Counted from the stretch's first letter, positions 9,733 to 19,119 are shown. The stretch is DNA of 27,516 nucleotides from Parasitella parasitica (GCA_025201805.1 MU619310.1:52188-79703), one strand, 5' to 3'. The notes: generated by a model from the sequence alone, not told the origin. A program made the numbers and translations.

Positions 9733-10514
9733 CTCAATTAGCGTTCATGGTAATCTCAAATGACGTATTCAATAAACAAAACCGATCTTCTTACAAGAGA
9801 TGTGTCTGAAAATTGCAGTAAAACCTTACTGAATAGGCTCCATTCAAAGACATTTGTCAAACATGTTCAGAGAATGCTGGCCCATATTCAAGAGGGTGGT
9901 AGCTCTCACTCCATTACTTGCCTCGGTCACTCTCATTTTTAAGATCTTCCTCTCCACTAAATTTACCTTTCTTGACATACGATTTCATTGTATACCAAAG
10001 GATTTAGCTCTGGCAAATACGAAGGAAGGTAAACGCTTCTGTATCCTTTTTTTGTAATCATTTGTTCGATGTCATCAGCAATGTGTATTGGGGCATTGTC
10101 CATGACGATGTAGAGACCCTTCGTGTCGAAATACTGGTCCATGAAATTCATTGTATTCTGCAGGAATAACATGTAGTGGCCGGTTACAGTTACCTTTTAA
10201 CAACGCCTTCTTAGGCAGCGGCTGTTTTCTCTTGCGAGTGCCATCGGCTTTGATTCTCTTTGGCTTCATATTGAGCCATCTAATCTCGATATTCATGACG
10301 CCCATGTATAAAATTCCACGATAGAATTTACAGTAGAAGCGGCAACAGGTTGCTCGCTTGCTGCTTTGGAAAGAGTACTGCCTGCTTCAAGAACATCGCT
10401 GGTGATAGCCTTGCGCTTGCAGCTGTGATTTTTGCGTATGGGCCTCTGTTTTTTATGGGGATGTCTGGGATCAGTTGATGCGACATTGGAACTTTGCTTA
10501 GAGTTGTTAGGCAT
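9733..10514 (-). mobile_element. Tc1/mariner (IS630-like) DNA transposon, copy 2, internally deleted
   Basis: The 3' terminal sequence at 9733 (CTCAATTAGCGTTCATGG) reads inward and matches the inner terminal block of copy 1. On the minus strand the transposase begins at 10514 (MPNNSKQSS) with a helix-turn-helix-like region (VLEAGSTLSKAASEQPVAAS). It then jumps near 10307 directly to MGVMNIEIRW, so the first catalytic Asp block is deleted. The remainder matches copy 1, including an identical 69-residue block around the second Asp (9963-10172) and the same frame change just before it. The 5' terminal repeat was not found, so the right boundary is the transposase start and the element may extend to about 10600. 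Confidence 0.75.
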
Positions 10515-10698
10515 TGTTAAATTTACTATAGCGAGATGGCAAAGCAGATGTGCCAGCACTTTACTTGTGGAAAAAGAAGTTACATGAGATCTCAAGGATT
10601 GATTTCATGTTGTCCATTATGATGACGAATTGTGTAGTATTTTTTTTCTCCCACAAAATATAAATTAAAACTTCGAAATTGGATTTGCTGCGACACCC

Positions 10699-10722
10699 TT
10701 TTTTTTTTTTTTTTTTTTTTTT
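10699..10722. repeat. T24 homopolymer in the transcription-factor promoter
   Basis: An uninterrupted run of 24 T residues ends 36 bp upstream of the Zn2Cys6 gene's start codon. Such poly(dA:dT) tracts commonly exclude nucleosomes in fungal promoters. That role is inference here. Confidence 0.6.
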
Positions 10723-10758
10723 CAGAACGAGTTGAATATTGGATCATAAAGGTTTAAT

Positions 10759-13307
10759 ATGACTTTTACTCAACTAAAAAAGACACCCTGCAATGGTAAG
10801 AATGGTTGGTCTGCACATTGTTGTCACGTATAGCTAACCAAGGAACCTTGTCATCAACACATAGGTTGCCGAGAAAGAAAACGAAAATGCAACTATGAGC
10901 AGCCATGCGAAAGGTTTGTTTATGTTAATGTACTTGGCTGGTGTTTATTTAACACTTGATTCTATGTAGATGTCTCAAAGCTGCTGCAGAGTGCACATAT
11001 ACAGTGATGCCATCTCCAAAAGATATAGAATACATGCAAGAGCTCGAATACATGAATCAAATAGATGCAATTCGACATCAGATATCTTGTATGGAAAACG
11101 AAATTGGGATACTAAAGTTAGCAAGAGAAAGCAAGTCGGGCCAAAGCGAACAGCAAGCGCCTGCGGCAACTAATTTGCAAGACTACCCTTCTCCTGTCTC
11201 AATAAAACATCCTGCTGTGGATGATCATCATCGCCACCATACACATAAACATAGACGTGGCCCTATGTTATTACAAGACCCTTTTATAGACTACGAAGGA
11301 GTGCCACCATCACAGCCCTCACAGCCTTTAGAATTTCTGCAAATGGAGCCGTCCACTAGGCATAAGCGAGAATTTAAAAATGGCAGAAAGAAGAACCATC
11401 ACGCACATCACCATTTTTTTAAGAGTAACAATATACAAGTCGAGTTGAAATCTCAGCAGCAACAAGAAAATGAATCCAAGCCTTGGTCATTAACAGTGAA
11501 GAATGGCAATATGACAATCGAGACCTTCATTGATTCACACGCACAGCTCATGAATTGCCTCGGCGGCATGGTTTCGACTGTAATTTACCAAGAAAAGACG
11601 TCGCAGCTACCGTTTCCATTCAACGTTGAACCAATGACACATGCAACAGCTATGAATAAAGTGCTAAGTATCTTGATTTGGAGGAATTATGGCAAATCGC
11701 GGTTCAAAAGTCTGACTAAGTACACGCCTGTTTTACTGCATTCTGTTGCTCCCCAGCAACTAACTCGCATTATTCCCGTCGAGGGCCTTACGAATATCAC
11801 AATGCGACTTGTATTCGCCTACTTTCAGTGCCAGCATTTGCACCATTTCACCCTGTATATCCCTGAATTCGTAAATACGTACATGAATGAGGGAATACTC
11901 CAATCGCCTGCTGTCATGGCATTGTGTAGCCACCTTTGCCAGCAGTCTTGTAAACATGGCGCCGAAATTTTACCTCTGGATGCAATGAGAGAATATGGAT
12001 TATACTACTTTGAGCGGGCCCGAGAATTGATTGAAGACAAGTTTGATGAAATCACTATGGAAACTCTGATCACTTTTACATTCATGGCCTTGTACAAAAT
12101 CAAAACAAAAGACGATGTGGAAGGAGATCGGTATTTATCTATGGCAGAGCGTATTTATGCTATGCTCCTGCCTCTGCATGAATATAAACCTCCCAGCGAC
12201 AAAGAGCCCACGGGCGAATCCATGCTTTTCAGTAGAATATTCCGCTGCATGAACCATTGTCGGTCTGTCCTAGAGCTTCACGACGTCATGCATCGAATGT
12301 TTAAAGTACGTGGGATGGGCCCTCACAAATTATTCAGACTGCTGGATAGTGGAGACATGGTTAAAGTACATATATTTCCAGGCGACTCTCCCAAAGAAAT
12401 ACAGTTTATCAAAATGGAACATTACATTAGTACTTTACGACGGGTAATCAAGGAAGGAGCTCGCTTTGCTGAAGCTACTGATTTCCCGTCCTATATTGGC
12501 GTCTTTGGACATCACATTGAAATGGCTATGAGGAACTGGTACAGAAATTCACTACCAGAGAGCTATCAGCTTTCCCTGCCTTTATTCGATGACCATATCA
12601 ACGACCTAGACTTTTTTACGACTTTGGAGAAGGAATGTCAAGAATCGCCCATCCCTCTGCTTACAACGATTGCACTCTACAACGAGTATCTCATCATGGC
12701 CAAGTCCTACATCCCCAAAAACCCTGCAGAAGCACAGTTAGACACGGAAGAATTAATCAGGAAATTCAAGCAAATGCAGTACACCACCAAGCACGGCATG
12801 AGAGATAGACAAGATCCTTCCACAGACACCTATAAACACGATGATCGTTCCCGCTTCTGGTTCAAGGTGATTGAAAAGGTTAAATATTTCAAAAAGCACC
12901 ATCAACAGCAGTTTTCAGACGAGGAATTGGAGCAGTCGGATGAAGAATACTTTACGCAATTCATCAGAGCGCTGAATCCATCAAAGATTGATTTTAATAT
13001 GCCTCTTATACACACATCTGTGAAATCAGCATTGAATATAGTGCGCATTGTGCAGTTCCTAGTGTCGCATGATTGTGGCTGTTTCTTGGATCTGCGATGG
13101 ATCATGAATGCTTGGGAAGTTCTTTTGAGAGCTGCTAGATTTAGATATCAACAGCCAGACGACGAGGCTGTTACACTGGACCGTATTCGTGCCAACTTGA
13201 TCCTGTGCTTGGATATCGTCAAGGAGCAGCTGGAATCGTACAATCGCGATCCAGAAGGTGAATTCATGCTGGAAATGGATCAACAATTTAAGCAGCTATT
13301 TGTATAG
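10759..13307 (+). CDS. Zn2Cys6 (Gal4-type) transcription factor, three exons
   Basis: A sequence-specific nuclear regulator is predicted. Exons are 10759-10795, 10865-10913 and 10970-13307, with introns of 69 and 56 bp, giving 807 aa. The two tiny 5' exons are needed to complete the binuclear zinc cluster. Spliced, the cysteines fall at residues 11, 14, 21, 27, 30 and 37, an exact C-x2-C-x6-C-x5-C-x2-C-x6-C pattern, with the basic RERKRK between Cys14 and Cys21. After it come a short helical linker (about 50-75), likely for dimerisation, and two His-rich patches (HHRHHTHKHRR and KNHHAHHHFF). A long helical region fits the fungal-specific regulatory middle homology domain. Its targets cannot be deduced. 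The promoter is short, because a decayed transposase starts only about 245 bp upstream. It is convergent with the P450 gene. Confidence 0.9.
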
Positions 13308-13352
13308 CTTTTTTTTTTTAATGTTTGTAATATAAATTTCATTTTGTCTGTA

Positions 13353-13358
13353 AATAAA
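13353..13358 (+). terminator. AATAAA polyadenylation signal of the transcription factor
   Basis: A canonical AATAAA lies 46 bp past the stop codon, in the 95-bp gap between this gene and the convergent P450 gene. Confidence 0.55.
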
Positions 13359-13402
13359 TGCACTTTCATATCAGTATCTTGTATCTAGAAGGGTATTTTT
13401 TT

Positions 13403-14986
13403 TTAACGCTTGATGAATTCAATAGTGGATCCTTTTGTCTCTGTTCTGCCTGTCCATGACCAGATACTGGTGGTCGATTCAGTTTTCTCTGCAGCATCTC
13501 CGCCTTCAAGTCGGTATTGCTTGACAAGCTGGATTAATGTAGCCACCAAAAAATCTTGGCTTGCTTTGGATGCGATGCAGGCACGACGACCGGCACCAAA
13601 TGCTAAATGGTCGCTAGCAGGCTTATTATCATTCTCCAGAAGGGGGCTCGTCATCTTTGGAGGCTGTAAGAAGCGAGTGGGATTAAAGCTTTGGGGCTCG
13701 GAATAGTATCTACTATCACTGTGAATGGCATGTACGTTCAATACAATTTCCGTGTCTGTATCCACGCGATAAAGAGAATTGTTCCATTCCAAGTCATAAT
13801 CTGTACGAGGGCCATAGCTGAGAATACGATTGGGTGTATCGCAGCGCAGACTCTCGTTGACGAAAGCGTAAGCCAGCGTCTTGTCTTCACTTGTAGTCTC
13901 TTGCTGGAGTCTTTCTTGAAGTTTGGGCTCGGTTGCCAATCGCTGGATCAGTGTAAATAGCGCAGAAGCCAGGTAGGTGTAAGCGTGCATGATCATATGC
14001 ACGGCATTGACCAGGATTTCGTCTTTGGAGAGCTGAACAGGCTCAGGATCGTTTTTAGAAGGCTCAATGTTTAATAGGCTCTTGGTGATTGAATCCAGTT
14101 GTTCATTACTTGCCCATTGTTTGGCTTGCTCTTGGCTCAGAGGCACATCATCGTCTCTTAGTCTATACACTTGCTCAAACCAAGGAAGCACCACCTCCAA
14201 AACCTGGTTGTGTGCATCTAAATCTCGAGAATCTAGGGCACATAAACTCTTGACATCCAACCAACCATTAATAGCTGGGAAAAACTGGGCCATACGATTA
14301 TACTTGCGCGTTTGTCTCGTCTCCAGAGCATGGCATTTTTGGATCAAGGTCATTATAGCAACTGGGTCTCTTTTGATCTTGCTGGGACCCAGTACCATGG
14401 TCAAAGCCGAGTCCATAGTGATCATATCCACCAGTTGGCGCAATTGCTCGGCAGTCAACTTGCCGCTTCCTTCTTCAAGCGCAATTCCATACACCAATCT
14501 CATTGCTTGCTCCTTGAATAGTTTTGAAAACTGAGGTGCATACATTTTGCCCACCACAATGTAAGTTGCTCTTCTGATCCTCGACCAATATTTGTCAAAT
14601 GGAGCAGCAAAGACAGTCTTGGATTGGTCTGTCTGCAATCTCTCATATGTGTCGGAGGGCATACGAGATGAATTGAGCTGCTCTTTTTCAACCAACACTT
14701 TGTGCACCAAATCAGCGCTGTTTAGCACCACAATTCGCTTGAGGCCTAATCGGACCGAGAATAGGTCTCCTAGTTGTCTAGACCAGCAAGTCAATGCATA
14801 GTATGTATCTTGCTCAAACTCTTTGTAGCCACCGCTGAACCACGACAGACCTTGAGGGTTGGGTGGCCATGGACTCTTGGGTGTGCCGTCCATCTTTTTA
14901 TTGTGCCATATTAACTTCTGCCCCACTTTGGATATAATAAAAGTGATGGCTATAGAAGCAATGTAAGAAATAACAGTTCCCATCAT
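13403..14986 (-). CDS. Cytochrome P450 monooxygenase, intronless
   Basis: This is a 527-aa haem-thiolate monooxygenase, the usual length for a microsomal fungal P450. Residues 3-20 form an amino-terminal membrane anchor, followed by a Pro-rich hinge (PKSPWPPNP, 37-45). The K-helix ExxR is ESLR (378-381), the PERF-like motif is FNPTRF (434-439), and the haem loop is FGAGRRAC with the ligand Cys470. The I-helix is unusual. Where most P450s have (A/G)Gx(D/E)T, this one reads MHAYT (about 333-337), keeping the Thr but lacking the Gly and the acid. Substrate and family number cannot be assigned with confidence. A Mucorales-specific P450 family is likely. Tail to tail with the Zn2Cys6 factor, but nothing shows that one controls the other. 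Confidence 0.9.
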   Translation of the reverse strand: MMGTVISYIASIAITFIISKVGQKLIWHNKKMDGTPKSPWPPNPQGLSWFSGGYKEFEQDTYYALTCWSRQLGDLFSVRLGLKRIVVLNSADLVHKVLVEKEQLNSSRMPSDTYERLQTDQSKTVFAAPFDKYWSRIRRATYIVVGKMYAPQFSKLFKEQAMRLVYGIALEEGSGKLTAEQLRQLVDMITMDSALTMVLGPSKIKRDPVAIMTLIQKCHALETRQTRKYNRMAQFFPAINGWLDVKSLCALDSRDLDAHNQVLEVVLPWFEQVYRLRDDDVPLSQEQAKQWASNEQLDSITKSLLNIEPSKNDPEPVQLSKDEILVNAVHMIMHAYTYLASALFTLIQRLATEPKLQERLQQETTSEDKTLAYAFVNESLRCDTPNRILSYGPRTDYDLEWNNSLYRVDTDTEIVLNVHAIHSDSRYYSEPQSFNPTRFLQPPKMTSPLLENDNKPASDHLAFGAGRRACIASKASQDFLVATLIQLVKQYRLEGGDAAEKTESTTSIWSWTGRTETKGSTIEFIKR

Positions 14987-15187
14987 TTATTAAAAGAGTA
15001 AAAGCAAAAGGCTGTTGTCAAACTTTTTTTTTTATTGGCTCTAGTTTGAGTTATTGTCCTAAAAAGGAGTGATTGTATTATTTTGGAAGTCTGATCCCAA
15101 ATAATCTGAATGTTAGCCTTGAAGATGGACAAAACAATATTTATAATTAAAACGGTCAATTAACGCATGCCTCTCTGGAAGATGTCA
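14987..15187. other. P450 upstream region
   Basis: This AT-rich stretch should contain the P450 promoter. I see a T-run near 15026-15035 but no recognisable regulatory site. Confidence 0.35.
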
Positions 15188-15754
15188 TGTCAACTATCGA
15201 CGATCCCAATATTGTCCTTGAAACTTTGGTTCATCATTCTTCTTATCTGAAGAATAAGCTTTTGGAAAAACAACCAACAGAAAGCAAAAAAGTCAATTAC
15301 TTCAAAGCCAGCGAAATTTGCCTGAAAGAGGACAAACGGACGCAATAGGATTAAACTCTCGGGACACGTTTAAAATGTATAAAAAAAAATTATTTCAAAA
15401 TAGTGGAATCATTTGATTGGATCAATTAGTTTACATGCCAAGTATGTAGAGCTTTGAGGTAAGGCCGTTTAACACCTAGCTGTCGAAGAAAGAGAACCCG
15501 AGTAAACTGTCATCTTCAATAAATGTTGAATTGACCAGGAGAGAGCCAAAGTTTATTGTCATGTTGCAGCGCCAATGAGAATTCCACGAAGCTAAAAAGG
15601 TAGAGCCGAGCAACTCTAGAACGGTTGTATCTGAACGAGTACTATCTTAATGCCTTGAGACTTGCTAGACTAAAGGAAAGATCATTTTCATTCGAGCCTG
15701 AAGAGAATACAGTTAGAATTGATAACATGCATTATCATATGATTGGTACTTAGC
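15188..15754 (+). pseudogene. Possible decayed coding region of unknown origin
   Basis: Three pieces look coding but lie in different frames. A 53-codon frame from ATG 15188 begins MSTIDDPNIVLETLVHHSS and ends at a TAG at 15346-15348. A middle piece includes INVELTRREPKFIVMLQ. A final piece contains RATLERLYLNEYYLNALRLA and runs to a stop at about 15752. They could be relics of one gene broken by frameshifts and stops. I do not recognise the family. Chance open frames in AT-rich DNA are the alternative. Confidence 0.25.
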
Positions 15755-15786
15755 TTTTGTTATGTGGCGTTATTGGGGTGGAAGAC

Positions 15787-15964
15787 ACTCTGCATTCCTA
15801 CCCAAATTGTTGAAAAGAGGATAAAAACGACATCATCCTTTGCCTATGTTAAAGGATAGTGCGAAATCTAATCCACATAAACAAAGGGGGACTTGGCAGA
15901 GGGCACGCCCTTGCTTCAAACTATTATCTTTGTTGAAAGTATATAATTTTATAGCAATTTCGTT
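15787..15964 (+). repeat. 178-bp direct repeat, copy 1
   Basis: The unit starts ACTCTGCATTC and ends in GCAATTTCGTT. It matches copy 2 at 15981-16158 with only a few substitutions, after a 16-bp spacer. Near its end it contains a TATA-like stretch (AGTATATAATTTTATAG). Confidence 0.85.
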
Positions 15965-15980
15965 GTCTTCCGAAATGGTA

Positions 15981-16158
15981 ACTCTGCATTCGTACCCAAA
16001 TTGTTGAAAAGAGGATAAAAACGACATCAACCTTTGCCTATGTTAAAGGATAGTGCGAAATCTAATCCACATAAACAAAGGGGGACTTGGCAGAGGGCAC
16101 GCCCTTGCTTCAAACTATTATCTTTGTTGAAAGTATATAATTTTATAGCAACTTCGTT
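15981..16158 (+). repeat. 178-bp direct repeat, copy 2
   Basis: This is the second unit of the local duplication. Substitutions against copy 1 include CCTACC to CGTACC, CATCATCC to CATCAACC and CAATTTC to CAACTTC. The TATA-like stretch is retained and lies about 180-190 bp upstream of the next start codon. Confidence 0.85.
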
Positions 16159-16315
16159 AACCATTGCTTCCCAATAACGTCAAAGAATAAGAATGGAAGA
16201 TAAGAGAAAAAAAAAAATTTATTGACGTATTTCGATGCGATGCGTCACTCATTTGCACAGTCAATTAATTTTTGTAATTGAGCGCATAACTTTTTACTTT
16301 TCATCATCAGCCAAC

Positions 16316-18021
16316 ATGCCGCCTCAAACAAAATCTAAACACACGAGAGTCTATGGACTCCAGAAGAATTACAAGTACAAAAGCTGGCTAGACTCGGTGT
16401 TGAATAACCCCAAGCCGAGTCTTGACTATTTCAAATTTGCAGACACCTTCAAAAGTAATCAATTTGTGACCAATTGCCATTATAAAGATTTATTACAGAC
16501 ATTATCAAATGGTCAGAGTAATAAGCTTACGAAGATCGTCTCTATTGCCAAATCATTATTTGATGTTAGTATATATTATTTAAGTGCGATACATGCTGCA
16601 AATATTAATAAACTTTTAGGTACGAAATGATGTGAAGTCTGAATTTGGAGAAAAATATGCTACGTATTGGGAGCAAAGGGACGAATCAGATATGCAAAGA
16701 ACTCTGAGGATCCAAAATCAACGAACAATAAAACGTCTCAACCAAATCACAAACAATGAAATAGTAAGACTTGCTGAACAGGTTCGTATTATTTTTATAC
16801 ATCAATGTGCGTCAATCCATAGCAGTTCAACTCATTAATCTCATGAACTACTTAGGCCCACAACTTGGATACAGTTCCTAATGAGACAGCCGGAAATTCA
16901 GGAGAAGTCAACGAGTCAGAAGAAGAAAATTGGACTGAAAGCGGTGCTGAAAGTGATGCCGAAAGTGGTACTGAGGTTGCATTACGACTGACGGCAAATC
17001 TCGCATCTGACGAGTAAGCATTTTTTAGTGCTAACATATTCGCTCATTTGCAGAACTAATATTGTAAATCGAGTAGAGTTGGCAGATTACAAATTATTGA
17101 TTTATCATCAACAACGGCTCTGGATATACTGAAATTAGAGATCCCAATTGATCAATTTAACGCAATAATTGAGGCGGCCAATATGGATCCGGCACCAATG
17201 TCCGCTTATGCCAGTGAGCTTAGCAATGCCCTCGATAAAGCGCCATTATCAACACGTGCATTACGCGAAACACTATATGATGTTGGATATCGTAAAGACT
17301 TTGATCTCGTCGCCCATGATGACGCTAATTTTATGGAAATAACGATACGGTACTTGTAAGTAGCCCAAAAAGGGTCCTTTAATTGGCAAATTGGTTATAT
17401 TTACATATCGCTAATCCGCACATCTGCAGCTTGGATCTAATGAGCTCTCCGAATAGCCCCTTGAACAAGATTATGCTCGAGAGAACTGCAGCTAGTTATC
17501 TGATAATCTACCTTGTAAACCAATTGTTCATTGCCAATAATGATGTGATTGAACTAGGATGGCTCGAAAGAGAATTTTTTTCTACTGATCGAAGCAAATT
17601 TGATGGAGTTCTCTTCAAGGTTGGAAAGAAATCGATTAGCCCAGGTCTTATCGAATTTTCAGGAGGGATCAATGACAAAACCCCATCTCGAAAAAATTCA
17701 AAAGACATTGAAAAGCTGTATAGCAGTATGATCAAAGTTATGAAGGATGCTAAAACTAATCGAATATTTTGCATGAGATGTTATGGTAATGCAGCATCAT
17801 ATGTCTCCAGCTTATGCTAAATTCCCTTTTTTTTTTTTGTAATAGGTCGCTATATCTACTTCGAAAAGCTCCTTATATTTGATAATACGATGTATAGAAA
17901 AATCGACGCAACCATGGAGATCCCCAATACGCCAAGAAAACTAAAAGCATTCATCAAAGAGATTCCATCGATCCTTGCGTGGAAAGAGGCTGTAACAAAC
18001 CATGTTCTTAATTTGAATTAG
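16316..18021 (+). CDS. Lineage-specific protein of unknown function, six exons (member B)
   Basis: I do not know its function. It belongs to the same family as the gene at 4543-6471. Exons are 16316-16564, 16620-16781, 16856-17013, 17077-17355, 17430-17785 and 17846-18021, joining to 459 aa. The ATG at 16316 has A at -3. An in-frame ATG at 16235 is possible but less likely. Residues 138-190 are acidic and Ser/Glu-rich (ESEEENWTESGAESDAESG). The carboxy module has ERT (300-302), YLIIYL (306-311), KFDGVLF (Asp341) and LIEFSGG (Glu358). It continues with a Lys-rich helix (DIEKLYSSMIKVMKDA), a YIYFEKL strand and a final helix. The acceptor of intron 3 is uncertain. The best-looking TTTGCAG at 17047-17053 gives a stop, so TAG at 17074-17076 was used, and CAG ending at 17085 also fits. 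A LINE lies directly downstream. Confidence 0.75.
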
Positions 18022-18066
18022 TTTATTTGTATATCCATCAGTTATGTAGCTTTAAAAATATAAAGA

Positions 18067-18080
18067 AATAAAGAAATAAA
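18067..18080 (+). terminator. Tandem AATAAA polyadenylation signals of member B
   Basis: Two AATAAA hexamers (18067-18072 and 18075-18080) lie about 45-60 bp past the stop codon. They place the probable mRNA end just before the LINE begins. Confidence 0.6.
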
Positions 18081-18120
18081 GCCATTCCATACCATTATTT
18101 ATACTTGTAATTATTTTGAC

Positions 18121-19119
18121 CAGAAGTTGGTCAAATTATTTGCAAAACAGTGGGCAGTTTATTCTCAAAAAGTTGGGCAAACCAGCTTCAAACATTTGAT
18201 CAATCCTGACTACCCACACAAGGCCCAATTCAAGTTATTGGACTCCCATTGTGGCATAGTAATCCTCAACAAAAAATATTCACTTCAAGTTTTACAAGAT
18301 GGTATCGACAATGGTCGATTTATCTTCGCTAATATCCAGCTAACTTCAACAGTACAACCCGAGATTGACTCAATATCACCTTCGCCTACCATCATTGCTA
18401 CTATTCTTAATATTTACGGACGATCTAGAGAGCACTCTGATCGATTTGCCTTTTACACAATCTTATTGGAGGTGCCTCTCATATCCAGCACTCTCCACAA
18501 CACAAACATTCCTGTCCTCATTATGGGAGACTTTAATTACAGCTATGAAAAACATCGCCGAGAGGATGGTACATTAACATCTGCTCCTGTAGCCTGGGTA
18601 TTCCTACTAGATACCTTATACGTCGACTGTTTTCAAGACCAAAAACAAATCACCTGGAAATCAAAAGAATCTTCTTCGATCCTTGACTTTATATTCTGCA
18701 GTAGCGCTGATTACTATAAAATTCACAATACGAAGCAGCGTTTCCTCTCCTCAAATTGGACTGATCATGTTATTCTTGGACTCTCATTCAAATATATTGA
18801 CCACCAGAGCAGTGGACCAGGAGCTTGGAAAGCCAATCCCTTTCTTGCTCGCAGCAAGGATTACCGCTCAGCTTTAGCAGCTCATCTTAACTCTCAAATG
18901 GCAGCCTTCACAGTGTTCAATCCTTTTCGACGGCTCAACAATCCTGGGATTGGGTTAAATCAGAGGTCAAACTCTTCACCAAATCTTATCAAGTGGAAGA
19001 CAATAGCTGGCGACGAAAACAAATTAGACAACTGCAGAAGAAACGCAACAAAATGTATCGATTTCGGAAAACTAAAGGATTATACTTTAGTATCCTTGAT
19101 ACTATTGAGGAACAAATAG
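18121..19119 (+). pseudogene. LINE endonuclease domain, 5'-truncated
   Basis: This open stretch of about 333 codons encodes the nicking endonuclease of the LINE. LLDSHCGIVILNKKYS, NIYGRSREHSDRF, VLIMGDFNY and SILDFIFC followed by TDH match the order of motifs in LINE apurinic-type endonucleases. It has no proper start. The frame enters from the truncated 5' end and ends in a premature stop before the reverse transcriptase. Confidence 0.8.

Noticed and set aside
2941-10514. Foldback of the two inverted transposase copies as a functional hairpin
   Set aside because: The arms are separated by about 6 kb and interrupted by deletions, and the sequence gives no evidence of a single transcript across both.
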